From positions 4,588,001-4,652,000 of the forward strand of contig NC_063069.1 of the NCBI RefSeq assembly GCF_022605165.1: a stretch of DNA of 64,000 nucleotides. Direction: 5' to 3'. Positions 21,531 to 34,100 of this stretch are shown here, piece by piece. The notes below the pieces were generated by a model. It did no database searches. It had not been told where the DNA came from and saw only the letters and a program-made list of their open reading frames with translations. Position numbers and translations under genes: made by a program. Each line of letters begins with the position of its first letter. The stretch's first letter is position 1. This stretch comes from Purpureocillium takamizusanense (taxonomy: Eukaryota; Ascomycota; Sordariomycetes; Hypocreales; Ophiocordycipitaceae).

Positions 21531-22478
21531 GAAGCATGTACATACATCGCGCAAGCAGCTTCGTGGGAGCGCCGCCATGTGTGTACGTACGTACGTTCAA
21601 AGCAACAATACATGTACGTATGGGCCATGTGCTGTGCGTTGGGTGAGTCGCTTTTGCCAGGGATCGCCTCGATCATGCATTGTTGGCCTACACGCACGCA
21701 CGCACGCTGACGATTCGGCGCGCACGAGGATGGAGCATCAGCAGGGGCGGCCTCCGTCGTTGAGCTAGTAGTTACGACCAGTAGAGGCGAGGTCAACTAC
21801 ATACGTGCGCACTTGAATTGAAGGGATGACTGGAGCGAGAGAGGGGCCATGTACGTACGTATGTATGTATGGACGCATGTATGCATGCATGCATGCAGGC
21901 GTGGAGGTATGTGAATGTATGTATGGGACTCGACGGCCAAATAGATGGAGGGGCGTGCACATAGTCGAGCTATGTATGTATGTACGTATGTAAGTATGTA
22001 TGAGCCCGCCGCCGGGCAGCAGCGCCACCAGACACCAGACATAGGACAGGGTCCCAACGCACATGGGACCCGGCCAGCATTCATTCATGACATCCGTCGG
22101 CCTGCTAGACCGCACGGATTGGTCGAGGTACATGAAGGCCAACTCCTGCTATTCACGTTGGGCCGTCTGCGGGAGGCGAAAGCCGGCACGGTACGTCCGT
22201 CCGACGCGGGTTTTGCGTGCCCGAGTACAGTATACGTCTTGGATTCTTGTGACGTCTTCGTCTCGTGTTCCGTATAGGCTTGCTCTGATCGGCCGGGGAG
22301 GGGGTTGATGATGACATGGAGGGGCGCCGTTGGACATTGAGATACTAAGCCGTTTCATATCCATGTTCAATTGCTTGGAGAGTTGACTCAAGTCGAAGTC
22401 TCTGAGCGTTGAAGCGAGAGGACGTTGATGAGTAAGGATGAGTAACAAGCGAGGGCAGACACGCAGGCAGGCAGGCAC

Positions 22479-22480
<2 letters not shown>

Positions 22481-22510
<30 letters not shown>
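22481..22510 (+). repeat. (GACA)n tetranucleotide repeat
   Basis: About seven perfect units, preceded by CAGG units. Confidence 0.85.
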
Positions 22511-23057
22511 GCAGATGGACAATAGCAGACTGTGAATCAAGGTCGTTTTTTCCCCCTTCCCCCCACGCGCGTGGTCCGAGAAGGGGGGGGTGGCAGGGGG
22601 GAGGATCGCCGGCGAACATGAACCGGGCTCTTCCAGTTCGGCTTCAAAACGTTGCTTTTTCCTCATCGTTTCGGGGTATGTGCCCTGCGCGCGGGCTGTC
22701 AACCCTCCCCGATCCGTCAAGGTGCATAATCGTGCCTTAATTCTGGTTTATCATCATTGCTTTTTCCACTTCCTCTTTGGGCCGACGCCCTACCCCGGAG
22801 GAACCATATTTTGCGCAATCGACGGGCCTGATGAGCATGTAGTATGACTATGGACTACTATCCATGAGCCGTCACGTTGCGCGGGCTGTGATGAGTTTTG
22901 GGAAGGGAGGGGGGGGGAGGGGTCCAGTCGGAGCACGAGCAGCAGCAACACCACCCAGGGAATCCTCCACCGCCTTGCCATTACCTATCTGCTGACCTCG
23001 TTGCAACACCCGGTCAATCGATCCATCACCGCTCGCTTCTCTTGGCGAGAAGTAGCT

Positions 23058-23087
23058 GACTGACCGACCGACCGACCGACCGACCGA
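23058..23087 (+). repeat. (GACC)n tetranucleotide repeat
   Basis: About six to seven units of GACC. Confidence 0.85.
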
Positions 23088-23703
23088 TAGACCCATCGTC
23101 AGTCACCCGCTTGCTTTGCCGGCCGGGGCCCGCACTGTATCCCCCCTCCCAGCGTGAACACCGAGACCACACACGCGCGCGCGGAATGTGAGTCCAAATC
23201 TGACCTCCGCTCGGCACATGGGTTGTAACCTGTGCCCCATTCACGGCAGAGGCAGAGTCTCAACACAGGATCCACACTCGACGTTGCCCACCGCCAGTTG
23301 GCAACCAGCCTCCCCCCTGGTCCCCGCTCACTCTCTCGCTCGCTTGCTTGCTCATCATCAGGTCGTCCGTCGGTCGGGTTGATCTCGCCGGGGAGGGGGG
23401 CCCATCTAAGAAGCCCGGCTCCCCCGCTCTCCGTCCGTTCGCCGCCGCCCGCCCGCCCGCCCGCTGACAGAGAGATACAGCCATCTCATCCCGTTTTCCT
23501 TTCACCCAAGAGATAGACCGCATAAACATTGCCGGCAAGACTTTCTTGGTTCTTCATTGTTTGTTGCTCCGTCACTTCTCATTGGCGCCTCCTCCCCCCT
23601 TTTGCCCCCTTTGCCCACGTCGTTTTCCTGCTGCTGCAAAAAATAGAGACACGCATCTCGCACTCGGCACAACAGCTCGTGCTCCTCCTCCTTTTGTCCC
23701 CCC

Positions 23704-23731
23704 CGCCGCCGCCGCCGCCGCCGCCGCCGCC
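23704..23731 (+). repeat. (CCG)n triplet repeat in enoyl-CoA hydratase leader
   Basis: Nine tandem CCG units about 75-100 nt before the ATG at 23807, probably within the 5' untranslated leader. Confidence 0.8.
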
Positions 23732-23806
23732 CGATACCTGACGCTACGCTGAGAGCGCCCCCGGTCCCCCGGCCCCTCGGAAGACAGCTGATCACCGATT
23801 ACCAAC

Positions 23807-26070
23807 ATGTCTGGATCTGACTCTGTCGCTGCTGGTCTCGTCCAAGCCACGTCACCCGTCGATGGCGTCAAGCTCATCGCCTTGAACCGCCCCGGCAAGC
23901 GGAACGCGCTGTCCGGTCAGCTTATCGCCGAGTTCCTCGGCGCGCTGTCCGCGGCATCGACCGACCCGGGCGTCAGGGCCATCGTCATCACCGGCAACGG
24001 ACCCTTCTTCTGCGGTGCGTATTGAAGTTTCTCATATGACGGAACCTTTTTCCTCCTATAGCATGTGGCACACACACACATACACGCACATGCACATGCG
24101 GACAAAACCCGATGCCCACCACCGCCCGCACGTAACACACAGTCTGCTGACATCGGGTGCCCTTCCTTCTAAAACAGCGGGCGCGGATCTCAACGACATT
24201 GCGGCCCTCGATTCGGCAGGTGCCCGATCGTGTCGCTACCTTGAGGATCTCTGTTCCGGCGTGGCAGCCGTGCGCAAGCCCGTGGTTGCAGCTGTCAATG
24301 GCCCAGCGGTGAGACAGCGTCCCCCTTTGAGCGAGCTGCATATGCCTCGACTCGACCTTTGGCTGACAGGGGGGTGGTGTGGTGTCTATTGCGCCGCTGC
24401 AGCTTGGTGGCGGCTTCGAACTTGCGCTCATGGTAAGGTTGATCACGATCCTGCAGCTTTGTCGATGATGGGCTGCGCCTTTTGAGTCGAGCATGGGGGC
24501 TGCTGCTGCGTGCTTCCCCCCTCCCCCTCCCCCTCCCCCTCCCCCGCCGTCGCCGCCGTCGCCGCCGTCGCCGCCGCGGCCGCCGCTAATGCCAAAGCTG
24601 ATGCCAATGCTGATGCTGATGCTGATGCTGGTGTTACTATTGCTGATGGCTGATGGCTGATGGCTGATGCTGGCGGCGACGACGACGAGGAGGAGGAGAG
24701 GAGGAGCGTCGGACAACGCGCGCCTCGACGTGCACGCCCGCCGCCCTATGCTGTGCTGCCCATCCTTTCTCGTCGTTGGAGCAAAGCACCAGAAGCTAAT
24801 GCGACGCCCTCTTGTCTCGACAACAGTGCGACCTGATTGTGGCGGCCAAGTCTGCCTACTTTGCCCTGCCCGAGACCCAGCGAGGCCTCATTCCCGGTGC
24901 CGGCGGGACGCAGCGGCTCACGGCCGCCGTTGGCAAGTACCTGGTGAGCCCTTTTTTTTCTCTCTTTACTCTCCTTCCCTCTTGTTCTTGGCCGGCTTAA
25001 CCCTGTTAGCCGCTGTTCTTCGCAGCGTCTGGAACCTTGCCCGCTTTGTATCCACCCGTTGTTCCCGTGCCGTGTGGTGGTGGACCTGCTTTGCTGGTGG
25101 ATGGGGCCCTTTCTCTTTGCATATGCGGAGCAAGCAGTTTACTACTACTGCTAGTGTAAGTGGTAGCATGAGAGGGGCAACAGCACCAGCAGGAGCAACA
25201 ACACCAACAAGCGCCATCATCCCATCAACCGGGGAAGAGAGGGGAAGAGAGGGGCTCCTGACACGAGCTTGAAGCCCCGTCGGCCTCTCTCTCTCTCCCC
25301 TACGCGCCTCGCCCTCCCCCTCCCCCTCACCAGCCTCTCCTCCCCAGCCCCTTCTCCGCAGCCTGTGCCACCCAAGACTCCGAGACTGACGTGCGGGCTT
25401 TTTTTCCTTCTTTCTCTTTGTGTTCCTTGTAGGCCATGCGAACCATCCTTCTCGGCAGGCCAATTACGGCCGATGAAGCGCTGTCGTGCGGGCTGCTGTG
25501 CGACCTCGTGGACGACGGCAACTTGCTCCAGCAGGCCATCAACGTCGGCGCCGGCCTGGGGGAGCGCGGGCCGGAGGCGTTGCAGTTTGCTAAAGAAGCC
25601 ATATGCAGAGGTATGTCCACCCCGTGTCCGGCCCAGCCTTTGGATATTTTTATTTTTACCCCAAACCTTTTTTTTTTCTTTCTTTGCATCTTTGTTGCCC
25701 TGTCAAGATGCAGACAAAGTGGACGCGAAACTTTATGCCCATTTTGCCTTGTCGAATTGTTGTCCACAGCCCCCGAATTACCCAAAGCAGTATCCCCAAA
25801 CGAACAGGAACCGGGATTGATGGAGGCCATGACATGTGCTAACACGAGGGCCGTCCACTCCTCAAACTGCCCTACCCTCCCCAATGGGCGTTTGAGAAGT
25901 GGGCGGGTTCAATGGCAGCTGACGGCCTCTGCCGCGACGATCTCTTTGAGAGGAACCTCTACTACGCGACGTTTGGAACCGAGGAGAAGCGCAGAGGGGT
26001 TGACGACTTTCTGGCGAAGCGGGACAAGTCGGGCGGCAGCCGGGCCCAGCCACCCGGAGCCCCCAACTAA
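23807..26070 (+). CDS. Enoyl-CoA hydratase/isomerase family protein, 6 exons
   Basis: Exons 23807-24014, 24178-24308, 24403-24432, 24827-24943, 25433-25610 and 25919-26070; 271 aa; all junctions GT-AG and in phase. This is a crotonase-fold enzyme acting on enoyl-CoA thioesters. N-terminal [19 protein letters not shown] and the oxyanion-hole segment [11 protein letters not shown] are followed by [22 protein letters not shown]. Glu119 and Glu139 (in [20 protein letters not shown]) sit 20 residues apart, as do the two catalytic glutamates of classical hydratases, so dehydration/hydration activity is expected. The C-terminal [27 protein letters not shown] helix is intact. The 30-nt third exon encodes only [10 protein letters not shown]. 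Introns 4 and 5 (394 and 489 nt) are long and repeat-filled for this type of fungus. No clear C-terminal PTS1 is seen, so mitochondrial or peroxisomal location is open. Confidence 0.9.
24512..24665 (+). repeat. Pyrimidine, GCC and TGATGC repeats inside intron 3
   Basis: A CCCCCT array followed by GCCGTC/GCC units, then GCTGAT/TGATGC units, all inside the 394-nt third intron of the enoyl-CoA hydratase gene. They explain the open frames seen here on the minus strand. Confidence 0.75.
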
Positions 26071-27811
26071 GTTAGTCAGTAGCGTTCGCACTGGGCCTGC
26101 AGCAGGTCTGCTGCATACATGTATGTAACTACACACATACTAAGTTAGTATGCAGTGGTCTGGTGGCGGCCATGTTTGCGTTGTCCGAGTTGCAGCGCTG
26201 GTGCTGCTCGCCAAGGGGACGGGACGGCGCTACAGCTGCATCACGCTACCGTTGAAGAAATTCAGATGCAGCAGTGCGGTTGATCAGAGTTTAGGGCCGC
26301 GACCTACTTGAAGAGGGCACCATCTCCGGTGGGGGGTGAGGGGGGTGAAGAAGCCCTTTGTCACTTGTGTGTGTGTGTGTGTGTGAGTTCGGTTCCCCAT
26401 CTCAACTCCCATCGTCGTCCATCTGTATCAAGCTGTAGCTATCTAGTGCATGTGCACCGTCTGGTGTCCGTTGACGACAACGGCTCGAGGCAGCCAGCCA
26501 GCCAGCCATCCCGCCAGACGTTCTGCCGCTCCCCGCAGCGGGTTGGAGAAGGTGACGATGCGTCCATGCAACAACAACAACATGCTTGCCACGGCCAACG
26601 ACCCCCCTCCCCTCCCTCCCCTCCCCTTGGTGGCCAAACGGCGTTGCAGTTGAGGGTCCCCATCCAGTCCACCGCGGCACAGCCCAGCCCTGCCTTGCCC
26701 TGCCCTGCCCTGCCGTGCCATTGACCCAGCTGTCGACCCTGAATTATCCTTCTGTTTCTATTCTTGACGCTCGGAATCGCCAGTTATTCGCAGACTCTCC
26801 TGCGCGCCGGGTCCGCTTTCCCGCCTGTTGACCAACTGGCGGGCGTGGGCCATCGTGAAATGACACCCAGAGCGTGCGTCTCACGACATAGCCGTCCCTG
26901 GGCATAGGACGACCACGTGGCTGTGCTCGACACGGCCTGCGACCCAACAATGCATGGTTTGGCCATAACAGCAGGTACGTAAATAGTAGCCTCTGGCTGT
27001 GCAAGGCACCTTGCTTGGCCTTGTGTGTGTCTGTGTGTGTGTGTCTGTGTGCGTCCCTTGGAGGGAGGGGGAGGGGAGGGGGGGGGGGGGCCACCAGGCA
27101 GGGGGTCTAGGAACGGTTGGGGGCCGCATACAGTTACACGCCCCCTCCCCCCTCCCTCGCAGGTCCCCGACGTGCATCTTCGGGTGGTGGGTTGCCTCGA
27201 AGAGAGAGATCTCCAGTGTCAACTACCCTCCGTGATCGGCCTGGCATCGCCGTGAAGATTTATCATCTATCCAGGACACACTGCCGGCCATGCATTGATG
27301 CGCTTGACCTGTGGCACGCGTTTCGCCCCTTATCAACACAAATAATCCTCCCTCGGCCTCCATCGTGGGTGTGAATACGGCAGCTTACACGGGCCAAGGG
27401 GAACCGTACAGGCAAGTCGCAACCGTTTGATCGGCCGTATGGAACTCGAGCGCCGCGAATGGCATCCTGCTGACTCCTTCATTGGCAGGGAGAAGACGGG
27501 ATCTTCGCTGCGGATCCATTCGGCGCCCTTTGAGAAATCAACTGAAGCCGGGCGTCATGTGTCAGGTGTTCAAGATAGTGGCGGATTGATGATGGGGGGG
27601 AGAGGCCTAGACTGTGCCTGGAGTCGTGTTTCCCGACCCATCGAGCGTCCCATCCGGCTGCCAGCGCCTGAGACATTGGTCGTGTTGCCACGAGCTGCCG
27701 TAGATTGAGCTCTCGTGAGTTGGCATGTCGTCCGCAGACTCGACCGGCCCATACGAAGCCACTGCCCGATCCGAGGCGGTGCGCGTGGGGCAACCCGCGG
27801 CGATGGAGACG

Positions 27812-27848
<37 letters not shown>

Positions 27849-29299
27849 CTGAGCTCTACTTCGCACACCGTCTCAAATTCCTGTCGCCGCGACTACTGGG
27901 AACTTCCGTGGTGATCCTTGCCGCGGACGAAGCGCCATTTTCAGGTCGTCCCCTTTTACCCGGTTTTTGCATCCATCCGCTCTCGTTGCTGGTTCATGTC
28001 GTCACGGTGAAGCATCATGGAACCGTATGGGCATGCCCAGGCGGCCCGCCACGTCGCAGATTCCACACGACGCATGATGGCAGGCAAAAATCTTCAGCGA
28101 TACGAAGGAGGCGGGTCCCCAGATCTTCAAATTGCTACTACTAAGAAGGGCCCGCCGCCGTCCATCGAAGTTTCGGCCCGTCCGTGGATCCTCAGATCGC
28201 GGCCGCCGGGTCCGGGGTGGGAAGGGGGGGGGGGACCTGAACTGTGCCCTCAGCCCGGCCTCTAACCAGGGACGTTTCATAATACGGGCATTCCGTTTGG
28301 CAGTCTTCCATGGCTTCTCGACGAGATATCAAGGGCACATATCGGACGAGGTGACTGACTCGAGTTGCGAGTGGTCCCAAAGGTGCAGGCATGGGCACAA
28401 CTCGTGCGCACGCCACGCCGCACGTCCCGATTGTGCCACGAGAGCCCTTGTCTCATCTGAAATTCTGAATACCCTCATTCATCCCTCCCTTGGGACCAAC
28501 CACCTGCCCTCTTCGAGAACAAAGACTACAGTCAGCGTAGCAGTCCTCGCCTCCGCCAAAAGAAAGCATAGACAGGCGTCAGCGCCGCCCCCTCACCCAA
28601 AGCAGGGTTCACGAGGAGGGGCAAGTGACATCGCTGCCCCTGGAACGTGAGAAAAAGCAGCGGCTACGCCTGTCCACGTCGCCAGCAACCCGGCCCTCGG
28701 GATCGCACCAGCCATCAAGCGGCGATATTAGTCTGTTTGGCACGCCGACTGGACAGACACGATTCACGCCCAGGGTGAAGGATCGTCGGCGCCACCAACA
28801 TTCGGTCCCCCAACAATCTCAGCCGAGCTGCTACGTGTTTGTGTTGTTGGCTCGCGTTCCCCTTCAAAGAAAGACAGCAGCGCAGTGGAAAATGACTGAT
28901 CAAAAATTAAAGGTTTCTATTTTCTTTCCGGTTGAGAGAGAGAAAAAATTGTACAACGAATGGTTACTCAAGGCCGCCTTGGCTTACTACCAACATGAAC
29001 CCCGGGGTCCCCGATGAGGACACAACGCTAGCGAAGGAATGACGAAGAAGAAGAAAGAAAGAGGACGGAGAATGGAAGATTTCACGCCAAGGGCGTGTCC
29101 GAACGGATGAGACGACGAGTTGACATGGAGTGAGGCTATGGGCTGTCCTCAACTTGGATGCGACAGCGCGGCACAAGATTTTTTTTAACAGAAATCCCTC
29201 GTGTTGTTGTATCCTTGGATAACATACAGTGGGCGTTGGTCATGTTTCCCATTTCGCGCCGTAAATCAACCGCATCATTGGATGTCTTTCCCATATCAC
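26071..29299. other. 3.2 kb intergenic stretch, no gene recognised
   Basis: 3' flanks of the hydratase and of the 7TM-RGS gene (convergent). Holds GT runs near 26370 and 27025, a G run near 27080 and a (GA)n array at 27814-27846. Open frames are compositional. Confidence 0.55.
27814..27846 (+). repeat. (GA)n dinucleotide repeat
   Basis: About 16 tandem GA units. Confidence 0.85.
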
Positions 29300-31127
29300 T
29301 CACTGCCTCCCAGATTCCACGCTGCTTGACGCATCAAATGACCGCCTCTCCTTGATGAACTTGGGCCACGTATTGGTGAGAACCAGATACTTGATGCTCA
29401 TCTCCGCGTCGTCAAACACGCCGTCGCCAAAGCCCTCGGGGATTTCGCCCCAGTAGCGGATCAGCTCGGCCGTGTCATTGTGGCGCGGCGTGTCGTCAAA
29501 GGGCGTGGCGGGATCCGGCGACCCCTTTTCGCCGTAGATGGCGCGCGCCGCGGGCTCGAAGACGGCCTGGAGGTTCTTGAAGTCGGCCGACGACAAGTTG
29601 ACCTGGAACTCGGCACTGTTGTTGCTGATAAAGTCCATGTAGATGCGCAGCGCGCTCTCGTAGCACTCGCGTGAAAGCTTGGGTGTAGCCGTCGTGGTCG
29701 AGTCCTTCTCGCTCTCCGTCTTCTCCTTGCCGAGCACCAAATACGTCGCCCGCCACTCGCGGACGCGCGTCAGGAAGGCAATGTTCTCGCCAGAGAAGTC
29801 GCGCAGCGCAGAAAAGTGCTGCAGGGGCTCGGGGTTCTTGGCAAGCGTGTGCTCCAGGGCATCCATGGTGAGGATACTGCCGCCCGAGCTGCTGATGGAG
29901 ACGGCCTTGGTCCGGCCCGCCCATGAAGACGCCGCGGTGCTGCCCGAGTGGACCGACTTGGCGGCGCCAGCCGGAGCGCACTTCTGGCGAGACTCCCATC
30001 GCGCGATCGAGTCGAGCGTCTCCTGGCAGAGGACCCTCTGCTTGCGGACCTCCCAGCATGGCAGGAAGACGGTGAAGAATTCCAAAAACGTGATGGACAA
30101 AACGATCCTTGGGTTATATATCAGTGAAAATGCTCGACAAACGCGTTTTGCAAGACAACGTCGTGATGAGACTTACCACATGGGAGGGATAAAGTACTGG
30201 TTAACTGGTGCCATGCCAGGTACATAGAGAGCAATCAGCCACATCGGCGCAGCATGCAATCTATAATGACTTGGTCAGTTGAGAGCAAGCAACTTCGTCA
30301 TCGGATACACGTACCCAGAAACGCAGCAGGCAATGGTCTGTGTGCGCCACCCCTGAGTGTCACGGAGGCCCCGGGATCTCCAGAGGATGATGGGCGCAAC
30401 GATCCAGGCCCAGAAGAGCTGCCAGAAGACGGACGGCCACCATTCCCAACCGCGGCCCTGAGCCGTCTTCTGTTCCATGGGCGTGCCGGTAACCTCGGTG
30501 CCGGCGATGCCAAAGGACGGGTGGAACTTGCGCGAGACGAGGAACATGAAGACGGTGAGGAAAAGCTACAATTACTTGTCAGCGCGGACCGCATACAACT
30601 AGATAAGAGGAGAGAAATCACACAAGGAGTCGTACCTGAAAGGCCATGCCGAGGCCGACGAGGAAGAGCATCTTGAAACTATAGTCGAGCATCTTCCAGC
30701 GGGCGACGAGAGTTTTGCGAATCCGCGGCCGCTCGCCGTTCCACCCAACATCGACTGTCTTCTTGACATACTTCTTCTGCGCGTTGGCGACGTAGAGGAA
30801 GCGGCTGTTGGAGGCCTGGAAGAGGGCAATGCCAAAGGGCAGCCAGACGCCCATGACCCAGTACTCGGCCACCTCGGGCATAAGAGGGCCGTATACATAC
30901 GCGAGCGAGACGGCCAGCCAGTACCCGTGGAGCAGGCACACGGACGCAAACGACAGACCCAGTCCGCGGATGCGAAGGATAGGCATGTCCCGGCGCATCC
31001 AAAGGAAGACCATGCCACTGAAGAGTAGGAGCGTCCATACGACGGCGAAGACGATATAGAAGATGCCGACGCCATCGAGGCGAACCTCGGGCTTCGTGTC
31101 AGGCGTGTTGCCGAGTTCCGAACCCAT
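29300..31127 (-). CDS. Seven-transmembrane RGS-domain protein, 4 exons
   Basis: Exons 31127-30636, 30565-30315, 30260-30177 and 30107-29300; introns of 70, 54 and 69 nt, all in phase; 544 aa. Residues about 1-280 carry seven hydrophobic helices, e.g. [102 protein letters not shown] and [18 protein letters not shown]. The cytosolic C-terminus is an RGS fold: [57 protein letters not shown], then [23 protein letters not shown] proteins accelerate GTP hydrolysis by G-alpha; the 7TM-RGS layout is known in plants (AtRGS1) and in fungi (Rgs7 type). It probably acts at the plasma membrane in G-protein signalling; ligand unknown. An in-frame upstream ATG at 31190 exists; the start at 31127 was preferred. 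Confidence 0.9.
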
Positions 31128-34100
31128 GATGGCGGACGATGGGTTAAACGGATGAAAAAGTCGATATGTAGGAAGCGGGGTGGAGGTCAAAAAGAACGTT
31201 GAACGGTTGATATGACCCGGAGCCGTGAAAATTGAAAAAGAAAGGCTACAGTGGGCCGTGAGGAAAGGAGAGGACTGGCTCGAAAGGCTGCGTCGAGACG
31301 TGTTGTGACGATGTTGAGGTCGTCACGAGGTCCCTAGGCAAGTCGGGGGTACTCGCTCGGCTGTGCCGTCGACGAACCGAGCAGGAAGATCGCGACGGAC
31401 GTTGGACAGAGAAGAGACACCAGGAAGAGGCGGGGGTCCGATCGAGAGGAACGGGAGGAGCGAGGGCCCGCGCGTCTCATAAATAATTTATCGAGATCGA
31501 GGGTGGACAGGGTCTCTTGCTCCTTTTGCCGCAACGGCGCGCGCCGGATCGACTACTAGTAAGTCGTAGTAGTAGGAAGAGGAGAAACGAGATCGAGTCA
31601 ACCAGGGACTTTGTTCACACGCGTGCGAGCGCCAACGCCACCCTTGCCTTGGGTCTTGCGAACAGACGTTTGCCCGCAAAGGTCGGGGTAACTAGTAACG
31701 GGCGGCGGCGGCGGCGGGCTCTCTCGGTGAACAAGGTCTCGAGGGGTGAACAGAAGGTGTCGCCCAGGTTTCTGAGTTTCTGTCGATCCCCATGGTACAT
31801 CACCAAGAAACCACCACCCTTGTGCGGGCGCTGCTGCGAGGGTTCAGCGTCTTGGGGGTCTCCCAAAAAGCAAACGAGGACCCACGACAAAGGAAAGTTG
31901 AAGGGTTGACAAGGCGAAGAAAGTCTCTCTCTCTCACACACACTCTCTCGCTCTTCTCTTTCTCTCTCGCCCGCCCGTTCGCCCGCATTGAGCCAGGCTG
32001 GGATGATGGATGGGGCGGATCTCGCTGCCGGGGTCCGCCCCGGTCAGGTGGAAAGCCCTTGTCCGCCGGCTGGTGCTGGTGCTGGTGCTGCAAGTGCTCG
32101 CTGCTGCTGGGTCGGCAATCTTAACGACAGGCAGCTTGTGGACATGACATGTGTGGTGTAGGCGAGGAGCGGCTCCGCTCATCAGTTCCGGCGGCGGCGG
32201 TGGTCAAAGGTCTCAGGCCGCTTTTTTGCTCTTGCCTACCATGACTGTGGGTGGGTGACTGGCAACTGGACGTCCGTGTGGATGTGGATATGTGTGTGTG
32301 GGTGGATGTGGGAAAATCGACGGACGGACGGGCTTGGTTCGTTGTCTTGGTGGTGGTGCGGTGCCTGGGGTTGGCCAAGCAAATGCTGATCGTCGCCGCG
32401 CTTGTGCCAGGCGAGGTGAGACAAGCCTCAAGCCTGCTCTGCTCCTCTTAGTACTGTACGAAGTACGTAGTATGCAACTTACGTAGCAGCTTGACTGAGT
32501 CTCTCTTTGCTTTGCTTTGCTTTGCTCTGCTCTCTGCCTTGGCCTTGCCTTGCCTCGCTTTTGCTTTGCTTTCATGTTCCTTGGCTTTTGCTTTGCTCTC
32601 TCCCCCGTCAATGGGCAGATGGTTTGTTTCTCTTGCTTAAAGGCTCGAGCCTCCTCGACCACGAGTCGTGCCACGCTCGTGGACGAACCTTGTCGCCCCT
32701 GCCACGCCCATCCGCCCACAGTCTGAAAGTCAATGTTGCGGCCATGAAAAGCTTCGGGCCCTCCACCATCAAACAATCATCATCATCAGTCATCAAGCCC
32801 ATCCCGACACCGTCCGCTGTCCCCCCCGCTCGCTTCGACACGGATGGCTGAGCTCCCGCAAGGCGCCATGCCCGTTTCAACCGCGCCTTTGGGATCCCCC
32901 CTCCCTCCCCCTTCCCGTGCTGCTAGCTAGCGCTCGTTGGCGGTCCTCGATCTCCCGGCAGCCCGGTGGGGAACGCCGCCCCGACCTAGCAACTTAGATC
33001 CAGTGATCACTGCTGTCTTGGGTTCTTCGTGGCTGCTCGTGGCGGCAAGGCGTTGCGGTTAAACGGTCGGCCGCCAACAGGCCCTCCCCTCCCCCGGCGC
33101 GTGCCTGGCCAGGAGGGGCTTGCTTTGCTGCCGCCCGCCGTTGCGTGCGCGTGCGGTCCCCAGTCCCACCACCATGTGTGAAGTGCCCCTTTCTCGTTCA
33201 ATATTTCACGTGGGCAATCTCGGTGGTATTGTTGGGCCGGGTGCTCTGCCCTATGCAAGATCGCCCGTGATGTCGGGCCGTCGTACGAACAGCCTCACGA
33301 CGCCCCTGGAACCAACAATGGTTGACCCGACGGGACGGGCTCGACAGCTACGCGGCCCAGCTAACATATCAATCATCAAGACCACATGGGAAGGTGGGTG
33401 GGCGTCACACCTGATCCAAGCGCCATGTGAACGGGCCAGTGAGCGCCTATGTATGCGCCGGCGCCGAAAGCTGAGACCCCGACCCTGCCATTCCTGGCTT
33501 GGGCCCAGCGGTATCTTGCAAGGGTCGTCCGGTTTCCTGCCCTCGGGCCGTCCGTGGCGCTCGCCGTTCCTTCCTGTTGAGACGGTAGCTTGAGCAAGGC
33601 CTGTCGGCACGATTTCCGTTTTCCGCCTACGTACTGCTTTCATGTTTCGTCACATGAAAGCCTCGTCTGGTGTTCCTGTTGAATTGATATGCCCTGTCCG
33701 GCAAGCTTCGTGCAGTCGGATCAGCTCAACAGCGTGACAATGCGGCATCTTCCTTTACCAATCTAACTGCACTATACGGCAGGTCCATCCGACCGTATGA
33801 AGCATCCTATGTTGTGCTAGCACGGAGGTAGTCAACATGGATGATGCCTGCGTAAACACGTCGAATGCATTGACACGGGTGCCCGCAAGACCAGGGGCAT
33901 CTTGGGCTAGTACTACCTGGCCATGGCAGTGGAAGACGACGCTGTGTTACCGTACTCATCGTGATTTGTTCAGTTGCCCAACGTGCAATTGCCGGCGTCC
34001 TGTACGAAGTAAACGAGGTCTTTTTCTTTTTGTCCTTTTACCTTGGCGCGGGGTGCATGCCTGTCAGATTTCGAAAAGGCCCCCCCCTCGCGTCGGCTCT

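Larger units (their letters stand above)
18827..23806. other. 5 kb divergent upstream region rich in microsatellites
   Basis: Lies between the divergently transcribed TmpB-like and enoyl-CoA hydratase genes. It holds a G20 run, GAGTC, GGCAT, ATAC/GTAT, GT, AG, GCAC, GACA and GACC repeats, and repeated TACGTACG palindromes. Open frames up to 297 codons (20325-21218 minus) consist of Ser/Pro/Arg/Thr-His runs produced by the repeats, with no fold-like segment. A long untranslated leader or non-coding transcript cannot be excluded. Confidence 0.6.
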
